From: Paenibacillus_E sp042676385
GTDB lineage: Bacteria; Bacillota; Bacilli; Paenibacillales; NBRC-103111
Direction of reading: 5' to 3'
NCBI RefSeq assembly: GCF_042676385.1
Contig: NZ_JBHTHA010000003.1
Location: forward strand, 62,001 to 126,000
Length of the DNA: 64,000 bases
The position numbers and the translations under genes were made by a program. A model generated the notes under the pieces. The model was not told the origin of the DNA. It ran no database searches and saw only the letters and a list, made by a program, of their open reading frames with translations. Within the stretch, counting starts at the first letter, position 1; every line of letters begins with the position of its first letter. This document shows positions 35,266 through 43,534 of this stretch, one piece after another.

Positions 35266-36669
35266 GTGAACGAGACATTTGCAATCATACTGGCAGCTGG
35301 ATTAGGAACCCGCATGAAGTCTTCAATTCATAAAGTTCTGCATCCGCTTTGTGGTAAACCGATGATTCGTCACGTAACCGATGCCCTGAAAGGTACTGGC
35401 GCAGAACGCTTACTTATGGTTGTCGGGGCTTATGCCGAACAAATAGAGCAAGAGCTTGGAGATGAAGTTGAATACGTCCGGCAAGAGCGGCAGCTCGGTA
35501 CAGGACATGCCGTCATGCAAGCTCGTGAAGTTATCGGAAATCTGGAAGGTACTACCCTGGTTTGCTACGGAGATACGCCGCTTGTGACAACGGACACTTA
35601 TCAAGCTTTATTAACTGCTCACCGACAATCCGGAGCAGCCGTTACGATGCTAACCGCTTTTGTTGATAATCCGTTCGGATTGGGGCGAATCGTTCGTAAT
35701 GAAGCAGGTGACGTGCTTCGGATCGTAGAGGAGAAAGACGCCTCTGCGGATGAAAAACGTATACGTGAGATTAATCCGGGTCTTTACTGTTTTACAAACT
35801 CGGTTTTATTCAGCGCTTTGGAACAAGTCAATAATCGAAATGCACAAGGGGAGTATTACCTTACGGATTGTATTCAAATTATTTTAAATATGGGGCTATC
35901 CGTCCACTCCGTCGCTGTCTCGAATGCGAATGAGGTGCTAGGGGTCAATGACCGGGTACAACTGGCCCAATTAACTCAAATGCTGCGTAATACGATTAAC
36001 GAATCACATATGCGAAATGGTGTTACCCTGATAGACCCGGGCACAACGTATATTGATAAAACCGTTACCATTGGAGAGGATACGGTGATCGGGCCGGGAG
36101 TAACGCTATCGGGTTTTACATCCATTGGTCAAGCATGCTATATCGGAGCGGGCAGCGAAATTGAGACAAGCACCCTCGGGGATCGGGTCAGCATTCAACA
36201 TTCAATCGTGAGGGACTCGGTCATTGCGGATGAGGCATCGATCGGTCCGTTTGCTTTTATTAGACCCGGTTCGGTCATTGGGAAACGTGTAAAAGTGGGC
36301 GATTTTGTTGAAGTGAAAAATTCGATGATCGGAGCGGGGTCTAAAATTCCCCATCACGCCTATGTCGGCGATTCCGATATTGGCCAAAACACGAACATTG
36401 GCTGCGGAGTGATAACCGTTAATTATGATGGAGCCAATAAGCATCGAACCCTCATTGGAGACCGCTGTTTTGTGGGGAGCAATTCCAATTTGATAGCGCC
36501 GGTAACGATTGGCAATGATGCTTACATAGCTACGGGGTCTACAATAACACAGGATATACCTGACGGAGCGTTTGCCATAGCCCGCGAACGTCAAGTCAAC
36601 AAAGCGGATTATGCCGGGCATTTACGAGAGCGTCTGGTCCATTCAGGCAGTGGAAAGGGGAATTCATAA
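35266..36669 (+). CDS. glmU: Bifunctional UDP-GlcNAc pyrophosphorylase / GlcN-1-P acetyltransferase
   Basis: The 467-residue protein has the GlmU layout: a nucleotidyltransferase domain (1-230; 'ILAAGLGTRMKSSIHKVLHP', with the metal-binding Asp in 'VCYGDTPL') and a left-handed beta-helix acetyltransferase domain (250-450; 'NYDGANKHRT', 'GSNSNLIAPV'). It acetylates glucosamine-1-phosphate and then couples it to UTP to give UDP-GlcNAc. GTG start with AAGGAG nine bases upstream. The housekeeping glmU of related genomes usually lies near prs and spoVG; here it is linked to glmM and a polysaccharide locus, so this is probably a second, dedicated copy. Confidence 0.95.
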   Translation: MNETFAIILAAGLGTRMKSSIHKVLHPLCGKPMIRHVTDALKGTGAERLLMVVGAYAEQIEQELGDEVEYVRQERQLGTGHAVMQAREVIGNLEGTTLVCYGDTPLVTTDTYQALLTAHRQSGAAVTMLTAFVDNPFGLGRIVRNEAGDVLRIVEEKDASADEKRIREINPGLYCFTNSVLFSALEQVNNRNAQGEYYLTDCIQIILNMGLSVHSVAVSNANEVLGVNDRVQLAQLTQMLRNTINESHMRNGVTLIDPGTTYIDKTVTIGEDTVIGPGVTLSGFTSIGQACYIGAGSEIETSTLGDRVSIQHSIVRDSVIADEASIGPFAFIRPGSVIGKRVKVGDFVEVKNSMIGAGSKIPHHAYVGDSDIGQNTNIGCGVITVNYDGANKHRTLIGDRCFVGSNSNLIAPVTIGNDAYIATGSTITQDIPDGAFAIARERQVNKADYAGHLRERLVHSGSGKGNS

Positions 36670-38034
36670 ATGGGACGTTATTTTGGTACGGATGGTGTAA
36701 GAGGTGTGGCCAACCAGGAATTAACTCCGGAACTCGCTTATAAATTAGGACGTGCAGGTGCTTATCTGTTAACGAAAAAGAAAGCACGGGCATCGATTGT
36801 TGTCGGCAAAGATACCCGGATTTCGGGTGATTTGTTAGAGACGGCGCTGATCGCAGGAATCCTATCGGTTGGCGCCGATGCGATTCGCGTGGGCGTTATT
36901 TCAACGCCGGGAATTGCTTACTTAACCCGGACGTTAGTGGCCGATGCCGGTGTGATGATTTCCGCTTCTCATAATCCTGTTGCGGATAATGGGATTAAAT
37001 TTTTTGGCAGCGATGGCTTTAAACTGGACGATGAGATGGAACAACAGATTGAGGACTTGATGGATCAGCCGGATGATCAACTGCCAAGACCTGTTGGCGC
37101 TGAGATCGGGCGCGTATGGGTTCGTGAAGATGCGACGGAGTTGTATGTAAAATTTCTGGAGGCAACAACCCGTGAACGTCTGGACGGAATGAAGGTTGTT
37201 TTAGACTGTGCGAATGGAGCTGCGGCTGCGATTGCACCCGACGTGTTTCGAGCCGTTGGGGCCAATGTCATTCTACTGGCGGCAGAGCCGAATGGGATTA
37301 ATATCAACGCAGCTTGCGGGTCTACGCACCCGAGCACTTTGCAAGCTGCAGTGGTTCGGGAGGGGGCGCAGTTAGGCCTTGCATTTGATGGCGACGCAGA
37401 CCGCTTAATTGCGGTGGACGAGACAGGGGAACTTGTGGATGGCGATTATATCGCAGCCATTTTGGCGCGTAGTTTGCTTAATGACGGAAAACTCGATCAC
37501 CGCACAGTAGTAACCACGGTGATGTCCAATGTGGGCTTCGTTAAGGCGATGAAAGCTTTAAACATCAACTTGGTTCAAACCGCCGTTGGAGACCGTTATG
37601 TGATGGAAGCTATGCGCAGCGGTGGCTATGTGCTGGGTGGCGAACAGTCGGGCCATATCATTATGCTGCATTACAATACGACCGGGGACGGTATCCTGAC
37701 TGCCTTACAATTAGCGGGTGTGCTGGTGGCAACGGGACAACACTTGAGCGAATTACGCACCGTCATGCGTTCTTACCCGCAATTGTTGGTAAATGTACCT
37801 GTCGCAAGCAAGGTAGGTTGGGATTCTAATCCCACCATTAGGAGGGCGATTGAAGCAGTTGAGGCTAGCCTTGGTGACGAAGGGCGTGTGCTTGTACGTC
37901 CATCCGGAACGGAGCCGCTAATCCGCGTCATGGTGGAAGGTCCTGATGCTGCCCTTTTGGAGGCGTATGCGGAGCAAATTGCTGCCGCCATCCGTTCGGA
38001 AATAGGCTTAATGCATAAGGTAGCTACGGCCTAA
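36670..38034 (+). CDS. glmM: Phosphoglucosamine mutase
   Basis: The 454-residue protein is a full-length GlmM. It starts with 'GRYFGTDGVRGVAN', has the catalytic phosphoserine Ser100 in 'MISASHNPVADNG', the metal loop 'FDGDADR' and the sugar-phosphate loop 'VRPSGTEPLIRVM'. It converts glucosamine-6-phosphate to glucosamine-1-phosphate, the step between GlmS and GlmU. Its ATG directly follows the glmU stop codon, so translation is coupled. A strong terminator follows. Confidence 0.96.
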   Translation: MGRYFGTDGVRGVANQELTPELAYKLGRAGAYLLTKKKARASIVVGKDTRISGDLLETALIAGILSVGADAIRVGVISTPGIAYLTRTLVADAGVMISASHNPVADNGIKFFGSDGFKLDDEMEQQIEDLMDQPDDQLPRPVGAEIGRVWVREDATELYVKFLEATTRERLDGMKVVLDCANGAAAAIAPDVFRAVGANVILLAAEPNGININAACGSTHPSTLQAAVVREGAQLGLAFDGDADRLIAVDETGELVDGDYIAAILARSLLNDGKLDHRTVVTTVMSNVGFVKAMKALNINLVQTAVGDRYVMEAMRSGGYVLGGEQSGHIIMLHYNTTGDGILTALQLAGVLVATGQHLSELRTVMRSYPQLLVNVPVASKVGWDSNPTIRRAIEAVEASLGDEGRVLVRPSGTEPLIRVMVEGPDAALLEAYAEQIAAAIRSEIGLMHKVATA

Positions 38035-38079
38035 AGTTGTATCCTATTTGAACGACCGTCACCGTTGAGTGTTGAAATT

Positions 38080-38104
38080 GGCCGCGTATAAGCGGCCTGT
38101 TTTT
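38080..38104 (+). terminator. Terminator of glmU-glmM
   Basis: GGCCGC (38080-38085) pairs with GCGGCC (38092-38097) around GTATAA, followed by TGTTTTTG. Confidence 0.85.
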
Positions 38105-38230
38105 GACTTATTTCAAATTGGGATTAAGCCCAAAAATGCCCAAATTTTTGGTATACCCGCACAAAAGCGGACTAGGGCACGAATTGTATAGGGAGCCACC
38201 AAGTTACCAGAAATCTGGAGGGATCGGGCT

Positions 38231-38383
38231 ATGTCCGTAAAACAAACGCTTGTACCCAACAAGAACCTGGACGAGAACTGGGTTAACCTGATGATCGTTG
38301 CTCGCGATTCGGGGCTTTCCGCTGAGGAAGTCCGGCAATTTTTTCGCGAATGCAAAGAAAATGACGATGAACCGAAACATTAA
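38231..38383 (+). CDS. sinI: SinI-like anti-repressor
   Basis: This 50-residue gene starts with ATG preceded by GGAGG nine bases upstream. The protein contains the SinI/SinR dimerisation motif: 'LDENWVNLMIVARDSGLSAE' followed by 'EVRQFF'. In Bacillus subtilis SinI binds SinR through this helix pair and frees biofilm genes from repression. It lies 175 bases before a SinR homologue whose C-terminus carries the matching motif ('LDEEWLSLVREAMDSGISKE'), so the two are very likely partners. Confidence 0.85.
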   Translation: MSVKQTLVPNKNLDENWVNLMIVARDSGLSAEEVRQFFRECKENDDEPKH

Positions 38384-38430
38384 TGCGAAGAGAAAAAGAA
38401 CGAAAAGATAACAAATTTTTTTAGTTGATT

Positions 38431-38445
38431 ATGTTAGCGCTTCCA
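38431..38445. promoter_or_regulatory. Possible cre-like site between sinI and sinR
   Basis: ATGTTAGCGCTTCCA matches the CcpA consensus WTGnAAnCGnWnnCW except for one base, with the central CG kept. It would link carbon status to sinR expression. One-mismatch sites arise by chance, so this is tentative. Confidence 0.3.
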
Positions 38446-38557
38446 TTAGTAATAATAGAAAATAAACATCCACAGAACGAACATTTTTTGTTAAACTATT
38501 TTTAAACGATAAGAAGAATTATCTCAAACTGATGGAAGTTAAAAAGGGGTCGCTACC

Positions 38558-38893
38558 ATGATTGGCAAGAAAGTCAAGCAGCTGCGCTTGGAACAAGGCT
38601 TTACCCTTACCGAACTGGCGGAGAAAGCCGGGGTAGCCAAATCCTATCTGAGTTCGATCGAACGTGAGGTCCAGTCCAACCCCTCGATCCATTTTCTGGA
38701 GAAAATTAGCGCGGTGTTGGGCGTTCAGCTGGAAACGATTATTCATCATCAGAACCAGCCTCAGGAGCAGTTGGATGAGGAATGGCTCAGTTTGGTCAGA
38801 GAGGCTATGGATTCCGGCATAAGCAAAGAGCAGTTTGTGGAATTTTTAGAGTATAACAAATGGCGCATTAAACAGAAGAGTTCCGAAGAATAA
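38558..38893 (+). CDS. sinR: SinR-like regulator (helix-turn-helix + SinI-type dimerisation domain)
   Basis: The 111-residue protein has the SinR layout. An N-terminal HTH_3 domain (1-62; 'TLTELAEKAGVAKSYLSSIE' as helix-turn-helix) is followed by a linker and a C-terminal SinI-like helical hairpin (about 75-105; 'LDEEWLSLVREAMDSGISKE'). SinR represses matrix genes in B. subtilis and is neutralised by SinI. Here it follows a sinI-like gene and is surrounded by exopolysaccharide genes. A close paralogue is encoded at 46615-46962. Confidence 0.92.
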   Translation: MIGKKVKQLRLEQGFTLTELAEKAGVAKSYLSSIEREVQSNPSIHFLEKISAVLGVQLETIIHHQNQPQEQLDEEWLSLVREAMDSGISKEQFVEFLEYNKWRIKQKSSEE

Positions 38894-38900
38894 AAGACAT

Positions 38901-38950
38901 AAGCCCCGATAATCAATGAGTTCTGCTCATTGGCTATCGGGGCTATTTTT
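38901..38950. terminator. Bidirectional terminator between sinR and the GH/CBM9-like gene
   Basis: AAGCCCCGATA (38901-38911) pairs with TATCGGGGCT (38935-38944), with an inner stem CAATGAG/CTCATTG, and A/T runs on both sides. It separates the convergent sinR and the leftward operon's last gene. Confidence 0.9.
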
Positions 38951-38961
38951 CTGCGTAGAGG

Positions 38962-41184
38962 CTATTGCCCGGGTACGCTGCTGTCAATTTGATGAAAGGC
39001 ATCCTTCATCAGGTCGTAGCTTTTCTTAGGCCGCTCGACGTATTGCACCTTGTTCCAGGCGGGCCAAGAGTAGATCGGCAGCTTGGAGACAGGGTAGACG
39101 CCACCTTCGCCATCCAATCCGAGGATATGGCCGTCCGATCGCTGAACGATCCATGGGAGCAAGCGTATCCCTTTGGCCGTCGTGGCAATCAGTTTGCCTT
39201 CCTTATCGCCGTAGCTCATCACCTGCAGCGAGCTGGGGTCGGTGAACCCGAGCAGCATCCACGGAATGCGCATTTCTACGACGCTGCCTTTGGCTTGCCA
39301 CATGGCCAAGGAATTGTAATCCGGCGAGGCTGGATCGGTCGTACCGCGTTTTAGCATACCTGCAGGTACATCCTGGAACGGATTGTACTGGGTGGAATCC
39401 GGCGGACTCTGCTCGAGGCCGACGGCCAGCTTCCACGGGTCAAAGATGCCGGAATCGTCTTTCATGTCCTCCGGCTTCACTTTAAGCATGCCATACTGAT
39501 TGCCGTAAAGCCGGGTGTGAAAATCATAGTTGGAAGCGATCTTCACCTGGCTTTCCCCCTCTTTCCCGAGCTCGATAAGCGTTTCCAGCCCTTCGTCGAG
39601 CTTAGCTCCACCCAGTTCCTTCGCATGCCGATTACCGCCGGGCGTCGTATCGACGCCCAAGTAGAGCTGCTCGCGCTCCGGATCAAACGGCTGCTCCAGC
39701 TCACCCATGATGTAGACGTAGGCTTCGTCGTGGGTCATCCAGAGGGATTTCCATCCCGGATAGGTGCCGGCGAGTTTTTGCTTATCGCTCTCTTTGAGCG
39801 CTGCCCAGTCACTCGCATCTCCATCGATCTTGAGCGGCCCATCTTTGCCGGAGAGCTCGGCAACGAGCCCGAAGTGCTGTTCGTTCGTCAAAACGTTGGT
39901 CCACAGCTTACGGCGGCTTTGGGGGATTTCGAAATGCATCGTGTTCCAGGTGCGCTTGAACCATTCATCCTGCCAGGAAAAGACGATGCCTCCCGCCATA
40001 CCGGCCTTCACGATATCCTGGAGAAGCGAGGCGTTGATTTGACCCTGCTCCGTCTCGTTATGCCCGCCCTGATTCCGGTCTTTATTCGCCAGATGCCCGA
40101 CCCCCAAAGAGGATGGAACGCCGAATTCCGTAATCATGACAGGCATGTCCTTATGGTAAGCCTTCAGCTTGGTCAAGTAGCTAAGGTACGTGTTGGCTGT
40201 TCCGTCCTTGTCCTTCATATCCATCATCGTTTGGTCCAAAGCGAAAAAGTCGGGATAGTATGGATAGGCATGGAAGGAAGCGAAGTATCCGGCCGGCCAG
40301 TTGTGTACCTCCAGATGGGTCGCATCAACGCTTACCATATCCTCTTGAATGAGAATTTCACCGGGATGCTTGAGCGGATCGGTGGTTACCCAGTTGGTAA
40401 AGGTCAGCGGATGCTTCCATCCGTTCTGCGACTCCAGCACGGCGACATGGTCGAGCATTTCCGCGAGCCAGTTTTCAAAGGGGGTGGCGTTTGGTCGAGC
40501 ACTGACGTGGGTACCTTGGAAACCGGTCTTGTCTTTATGCTTATCGATCGTATTCTGAACCATTTTCGGATCCCACTCCGTCCCGATATGCCACGCCAGC
40601 AAATAGGGGCCGGCATTGTAACGATACGTGCCGCTTGCCTTGCCGAACCGCTCCGGAATATCAGTGGCTCCGTACACAGCTCCGACGGCATAAGCGATTT
40701 CGCTTTGGAATTCGGTGTAAATGGTATCGAGGTAGGCGTCTTTTTTGTCGATCAGCTCTTCTTCCGGTGTCCATATGCCTTGAATGAAATAGAGCGGCGA
40801 ATCCGTATGCTGCTGATTGTATTCCACAAGGGATTGATAAAAAGCCGGCGATAGAATCGTATACACCCGAATCGTATTGGCGCCGAGATCCTGGATTTGC
40901 TTGAACCATGCCAAATACTGCTCCTTGCTGATCGGCAGCTCGCCCGGGTCATGCCCCGGAAGCGCAGCACCCACATTGACTCCTTTGACAAAAAAGGGAG
41001 TCCATTGTTGTTTGTCGTAAATCTCGATGCGATCGCCTTGCGTACGGAATTTGATTTGCGAACCGTCCGCGCTTTGGACGCTTTCCACTTTCTTGGCGGG
41101 CCAGTAGTGCCATACTAGGAATAATGCGGCGGCAAGCAAAGCCAAACGCAGCAGCCAGGCGATCGGTGAAGTGTTCCGCTTCAT
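38962..41184 (-). CDS. Membrane-anchored GH-A clan TIM-barrel protein with CBM9-like domain
   Basis: The protein (740 residues from the ATG at 41184, which has AAAGGAG nine bases upstream) begins with a single N-terminal membrane helix ('AWLLRLALLAAALFLVWHYW'). Residues about 40-430 form a TIM barrel with the likely acid/base Glu203 in 'AWHIGTEWDP' and nucleophile Glu353 in 'MITEFGVPSS'. A CBM9-like domain follows (about 440-720, 'KIDGDASDWAAL'). The 753-residue product of 50809-53070 is a full-length paralogue with the same residues. It is the last gene of the leftward operon sinR2-glmS-HEAT-GT2-regulator, so it probably trims or remodels the polymer at the membrane. Exact family not identified. 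Confidence 0.82.
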   Translation of the reverse strand: MKRNTSPIAWLLRLALLAAALFLVWHYWPAKKVESVQSADGSQIKFRTQGDRIEIYDKQQWTPFFVKGVNVGAALPGHDPGELPISKEQYLAWFKQIQDLGANTIRVYTILSPAFYQSLVEYNQQHTDSPLYFIQGIWTPEEELIDKKDAYLDTIYTEFQSEIAYAVGAVYGATDIPERFGKASGTYRYNAGPYLLAWHIGTEWDPKMVQNTIDKHKDKTGFQGTHVSARPNATPFENWLAEMLDHVAVLESQNGWKHPLTFTNWVTTDPLKHPGEILIQEDMVSVDATHLEVHNWPAGYFASFHAYPYYPDFFALDQTMMDMKDKDGTANTYLSYLTKLKAYHKDMPVMITEFGVPSSLGVGHLANKDRNQGGHNETEQGQINASLLQDIVKAGMAGGIVFSWQDEWFKRTWNTMHFEIPQSRRKLWTNVLTNEQHFGLVAELSGKDGPLKIDGDASDWAALKESDKQKLAGTYPGWKSLWMTHDEAYVYIMGELEQPFDPEREQLYLGVDTTPGGNRHAKELGGAKLDEGLETLIELGKEGESQVKIASNYDFHTRLYGNQYGMLKVKPEDMKDDSGIFDPWKLAVGLEQSPPDSTQYNPFQDVPAGMLKRGTTDPASPDYNSLAMWQAKGSVVEMRIPWMLLGFTDPSSLQVMSYGDKEGKLIATTAKGIRLLPWIVQRSDGHILGLDGEGGVYPVSKLPIYSWPAWNKVQYVERPKKSYDLMKDAFHQIDSSVPGQ

Positions 41185-41214
41185 GGGCATGAACTCCTTT
41201 ACCCTCAAAGTAGG

Positions 41215-42021
41215 TTAGGCAAGCAGCCGCCTAAGACGCGCTTCGAGCTCCATGGGCGAGAAAGGCTTCTTGATCACATCGGCAACGCCCAAGTCGAAGC
41301 ATTTGCAAATGTCCTGCTCGACCGTAAGATCAGTCAGGACGACGACTTTACATGTCCGGCTTTGGGATTTGCGGATGCGTTGAATCACTTGATAGCCGTC
41401 GAGTGCGGGCAATGCTAGTTCTGTGATAACAAGGTCCGGTTGGACCGATTCTACGAGCCTTAGACCTTCCATGCCGTCCTGCGCCGGACGGACGGTATAA
41501 CCTTGCAGGCCGAGCCGGACGCCCAGAAAATCAAGCAAATCGGCGTTCGGATCGATCATCACGACCGTCGGCGTTTCCGCAGATTGCGGTTGTCCGTTAT
41601 AAACGGCGATCTCCGATTGTTCTTTCTCGCCCAGCAAGGCAACAAAGTCGGTCAGCGCTTCTTCTGACACAGGGGCGCTTTCGGAGAAACTGGTTATCGC
41701 GATGCCGCCAGCCAGAACGCCTGCATCCTGGAGGAAAGCTTTGGCCGACAGGGCGATGAAATGGGTGAAAGCCAGAGATTGACCTGGCAGCAAGATGATC
41801 AAAGAACCTTCAGCCGCATGGTAAGCGGCGTTAACGACCAGATGTTCACCCTCCATGCTGAGACGCGTTTCCAAATCTTGGAGAAGGGCTTGGCTAATGT
41901 CGTGTGTCGCTGCTGCGACCATACCGCACTCCGTCCACTTGGCGGACGTTTGAAGCATCTCGTTCAATTGGGCATACAGACGTTGAGATAAGCCGGATTT
42001 TGCTGATAAGGCAGATTTCAT
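41215..42021 (-). CDS. Degenerate response-regulator protein (C-terminal pseudo-receiver)
   Basis: Residues about 148-268 form a receiver domain ('TPTVVMIDPNADLLDFLGVR', 'VVVLTDLTVEQD', 'DVIKKPFSP'). The phosphoacceptor position reads Glu201 in 'LVITELALPALDGY' where Asp is expected, and the acidic pocket has 'MIDPN' instead of a paired Asp-Asp. This suggests a fixed, phosphomimic-like state. Residues 1-145 do not match a DNA-binding domain; 'GSLIILLPGQSLAFTHFIAL' faintly recalls a GGDEF-like fold, which I cannot confirm. It lies between the GT2 and GH genes with short gaps, so it is probably a post-translational regulator of polymer synthesis. Confidence 0.75.
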   Translation of the reverse strand: MKSALSAKSGLSQRLYAQLNEMLQTSAKWTECGMVAAATHDISQALLQDLETRLSMEGEHLVVNAAYHAAEGSLIILLPGQSLAFTHFIALSAKAFLQDAGVLAGGIAITSFSESAPVSEEALTDFVALLGEKEQSEIAVYNGQPQSAETPTVVMIDPNADLLDFLGVRLGLQGYTVRPAQDGMEGLRLVESVQPDLVITELALPALDGYQVIQRIRKSQSRTCKVVVLTDLTVEQDICKCFDLGVADVIKKPFSPMELEARLRRLLA

Positions 42022-42051
42022 GGTTTTTTCACTCCATTTCTATACATATGT

Positions 42052-43521
42052 TTAAACGGCTTGTGCTTTGGTCGTCTTCGTTTTCGTCTTCGAGGCAGCT
42101 GTACCGCCCGGCTTTGCCGTTTCATCCTGCCAACTTCGGCGTACCATATTGCCCCAGGCATTGTTACGGCGGAGGTAATCCCATTGTCCGAGCAGTTTCC
42201 AGAGCGCATTGATCTGATCGTAACCGACCGCCATCACCACCGATAAACCGATGATCCGCAGCAGGTCATTCGTAGAAATCGGGCGGCGGAATGCAAATTC
42301 TTCGATCAACAGCGACCCGCACGTAAAGACCAAGCCGATCAGCAGGTTGACGAGCAAAAAGATCAGCAAAATCGGCAATTGCGTCATATCCAGCATGACA
42401 TAGGCGATCAAGGCCGCCAAACCGGAAAGCCGGACGAACGGACTGAAAAGTTCGTACAAAACGGTGTAGGGCAGGGCGAGCCAGCCGATCACCTTGTACT
42501 TCGGGATGAACAGCATCGCGCGGAACTTGCTTACATTCCACAAACTGCCGCGAATCCAGCGGCGGCGCTGGGCGCCGAGCACTCGAAGCGTATCCGGCGC
42601 TTGCGTCCAGCATACGGCATCCGGGCAAAACACGATGCGATAAGGCAAATTGCGGTCCAGCATATATTTGTGAAGCTTCATGACGATGTTCATGTCCTCG
42701 CCGGGGCAGCCTTCTTCATAGCCGCCAACCTTGACCAAATAATCCTTTCGGAACAGGCCGAAGGCTCCCGACACGATAAGCAGCCCGTTCATGGCGCTCC
42801 AGCCGATGCGGCCGCCAAGGAAAGCTTTTACATATTCGACATATTGCATGGCGGGGAGCCATTTGTTCGATAACCGGACCGACAGCACGCGGCCGTCTTC
42901 AATGGAACTTCCGTTTGCGATCCGGACGTTGCCCCCGATGGCGATATGCTGCTCGGGATTTTCCATATAGACGTTGACCAAGCGGATCAAAGCGTCTTTT
43001 TCCAGCAGGCTGTCGGCATCGATGGTAGCGACCAGCGGATATTTGGCCACGTTGATACCGGCATTCAAGGCATCCGCTTTACCGCCATTTGCCTTATCGA
43101 TAACGACGAGCCGGGGATAAAGGGGATTGTGATACACATTACGAATCGCCTTGGAATCCACTAATGGCCGGAATCCGGTTAGACGGGATGGCTTCAAGTC
43201 AAAAGCTTCAAGCAGCACTTGCAGCGTCCGATCCGCCGACCCGTCATTGACGACGACGACTTCATAAACGGGAAATTCCAATGTCATTAAGGATTGCACG
43301 CTCTCAATGATCGTCAGCTCCTCATTATAGGAGGGGACCAGAACCGACACAGGCGGGACGAATTCCGAACCGGCCAGTTCCCGGAAGCGTGAATTCATGG
43401 AGCTTTTGACAATAGACAGCATCTTTTGGTGGGAAATCGCCAGAATGCATATATATAGCAAACTGGATCCGATAATCAGATAAGTGACAATGATTCCGTA
43501 ATTTAACAAAAACGCTCTCAT
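42052..43521 (-). CDS. Processive GT2 glycosyltransferase (PgaC/NodC-like polysaccharide synthase)
   Basis: The 489-residue membrane protein has an N-terminal helix pair, a GT-A domain and C-terminal helices. The GT2 motifs are all present: 'VPSYNEE', 'VVVNDGSADR', 'ATIDADS' (DxD-like), 'GCPGEDMNIVMKL' (base) and 'QRRRWIRG' (QxxRW). Such enzymes polymerise UDP-sugars and extrude the chain; close types make poly-GlcNAc, chitin oligomers or hyaluronan. The start at 43521 follows AAAGGGG; a longer frame from 43563 would run into the upstream gene. With glmS, glmM and glmU in the locus, UDP-GlcNAc is the likely donor (inference). The C-terminal tail is rich in Lys and Thr. Confidence 0.92.
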   Translation of the reverse strand: MRAFLLNYGIIVTYLIIGSSLLYICILAISHQKMLSIVKSSMNSRFRELAGSEFVPPVSVLVPSYNEELTIIESVQSLMTLEFPVYEVVVVNDGSADRTLQVLLEAFDLKPSRLTGFRPLVDSKAIRNVYHNPLYPRLVVIDKANGGKADALNAGINVAKYPLVATIDADSLLEKDALIRLVNVYMENPEQHIAIGGNVRIANGSSIEDGRVLSVRLSNKWLPAMQYVEYVKAFLGGRIGWSAMNGLLIVSGAFGLFRKDYLVKVGGYEEGCPGEDMNIVMKLHKYMLDRNLPYRIVFCPDAVCWTQAPDTLRVLGAQRRRWIRGSLWNVSKFRAMLFIPKYKVIGWLALPYTVLYELFSPFVRLSGLAALIAYVMLDMTQLPILLIFLLVNLLIGLVFTCGSLLIEEFAFRRPISTNDLLRIIGLSVVMAVGYDQINALWKLLGQWDYLRRNNAWGNMVRRSWQDETAKPGGTAASKTKTKTTKAQAV

Positions 43522-43534
43522 CCGGATCCCCTTT

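Noticed and set aside
38107..38230. c-di-GMP or other riboswitch before sinI
   Set aside because: Small hairpins are visible, but none of the conserved blocks of the riboswitch classes I know could be aligned.
39517..40854. Long antisense frame (445 codons) opposite the 740-residue GH-like gene
   Set aside because: It is a shadow of the coding strand. The opposite frame has a membrane anchor, GH motifs and a paralogue.
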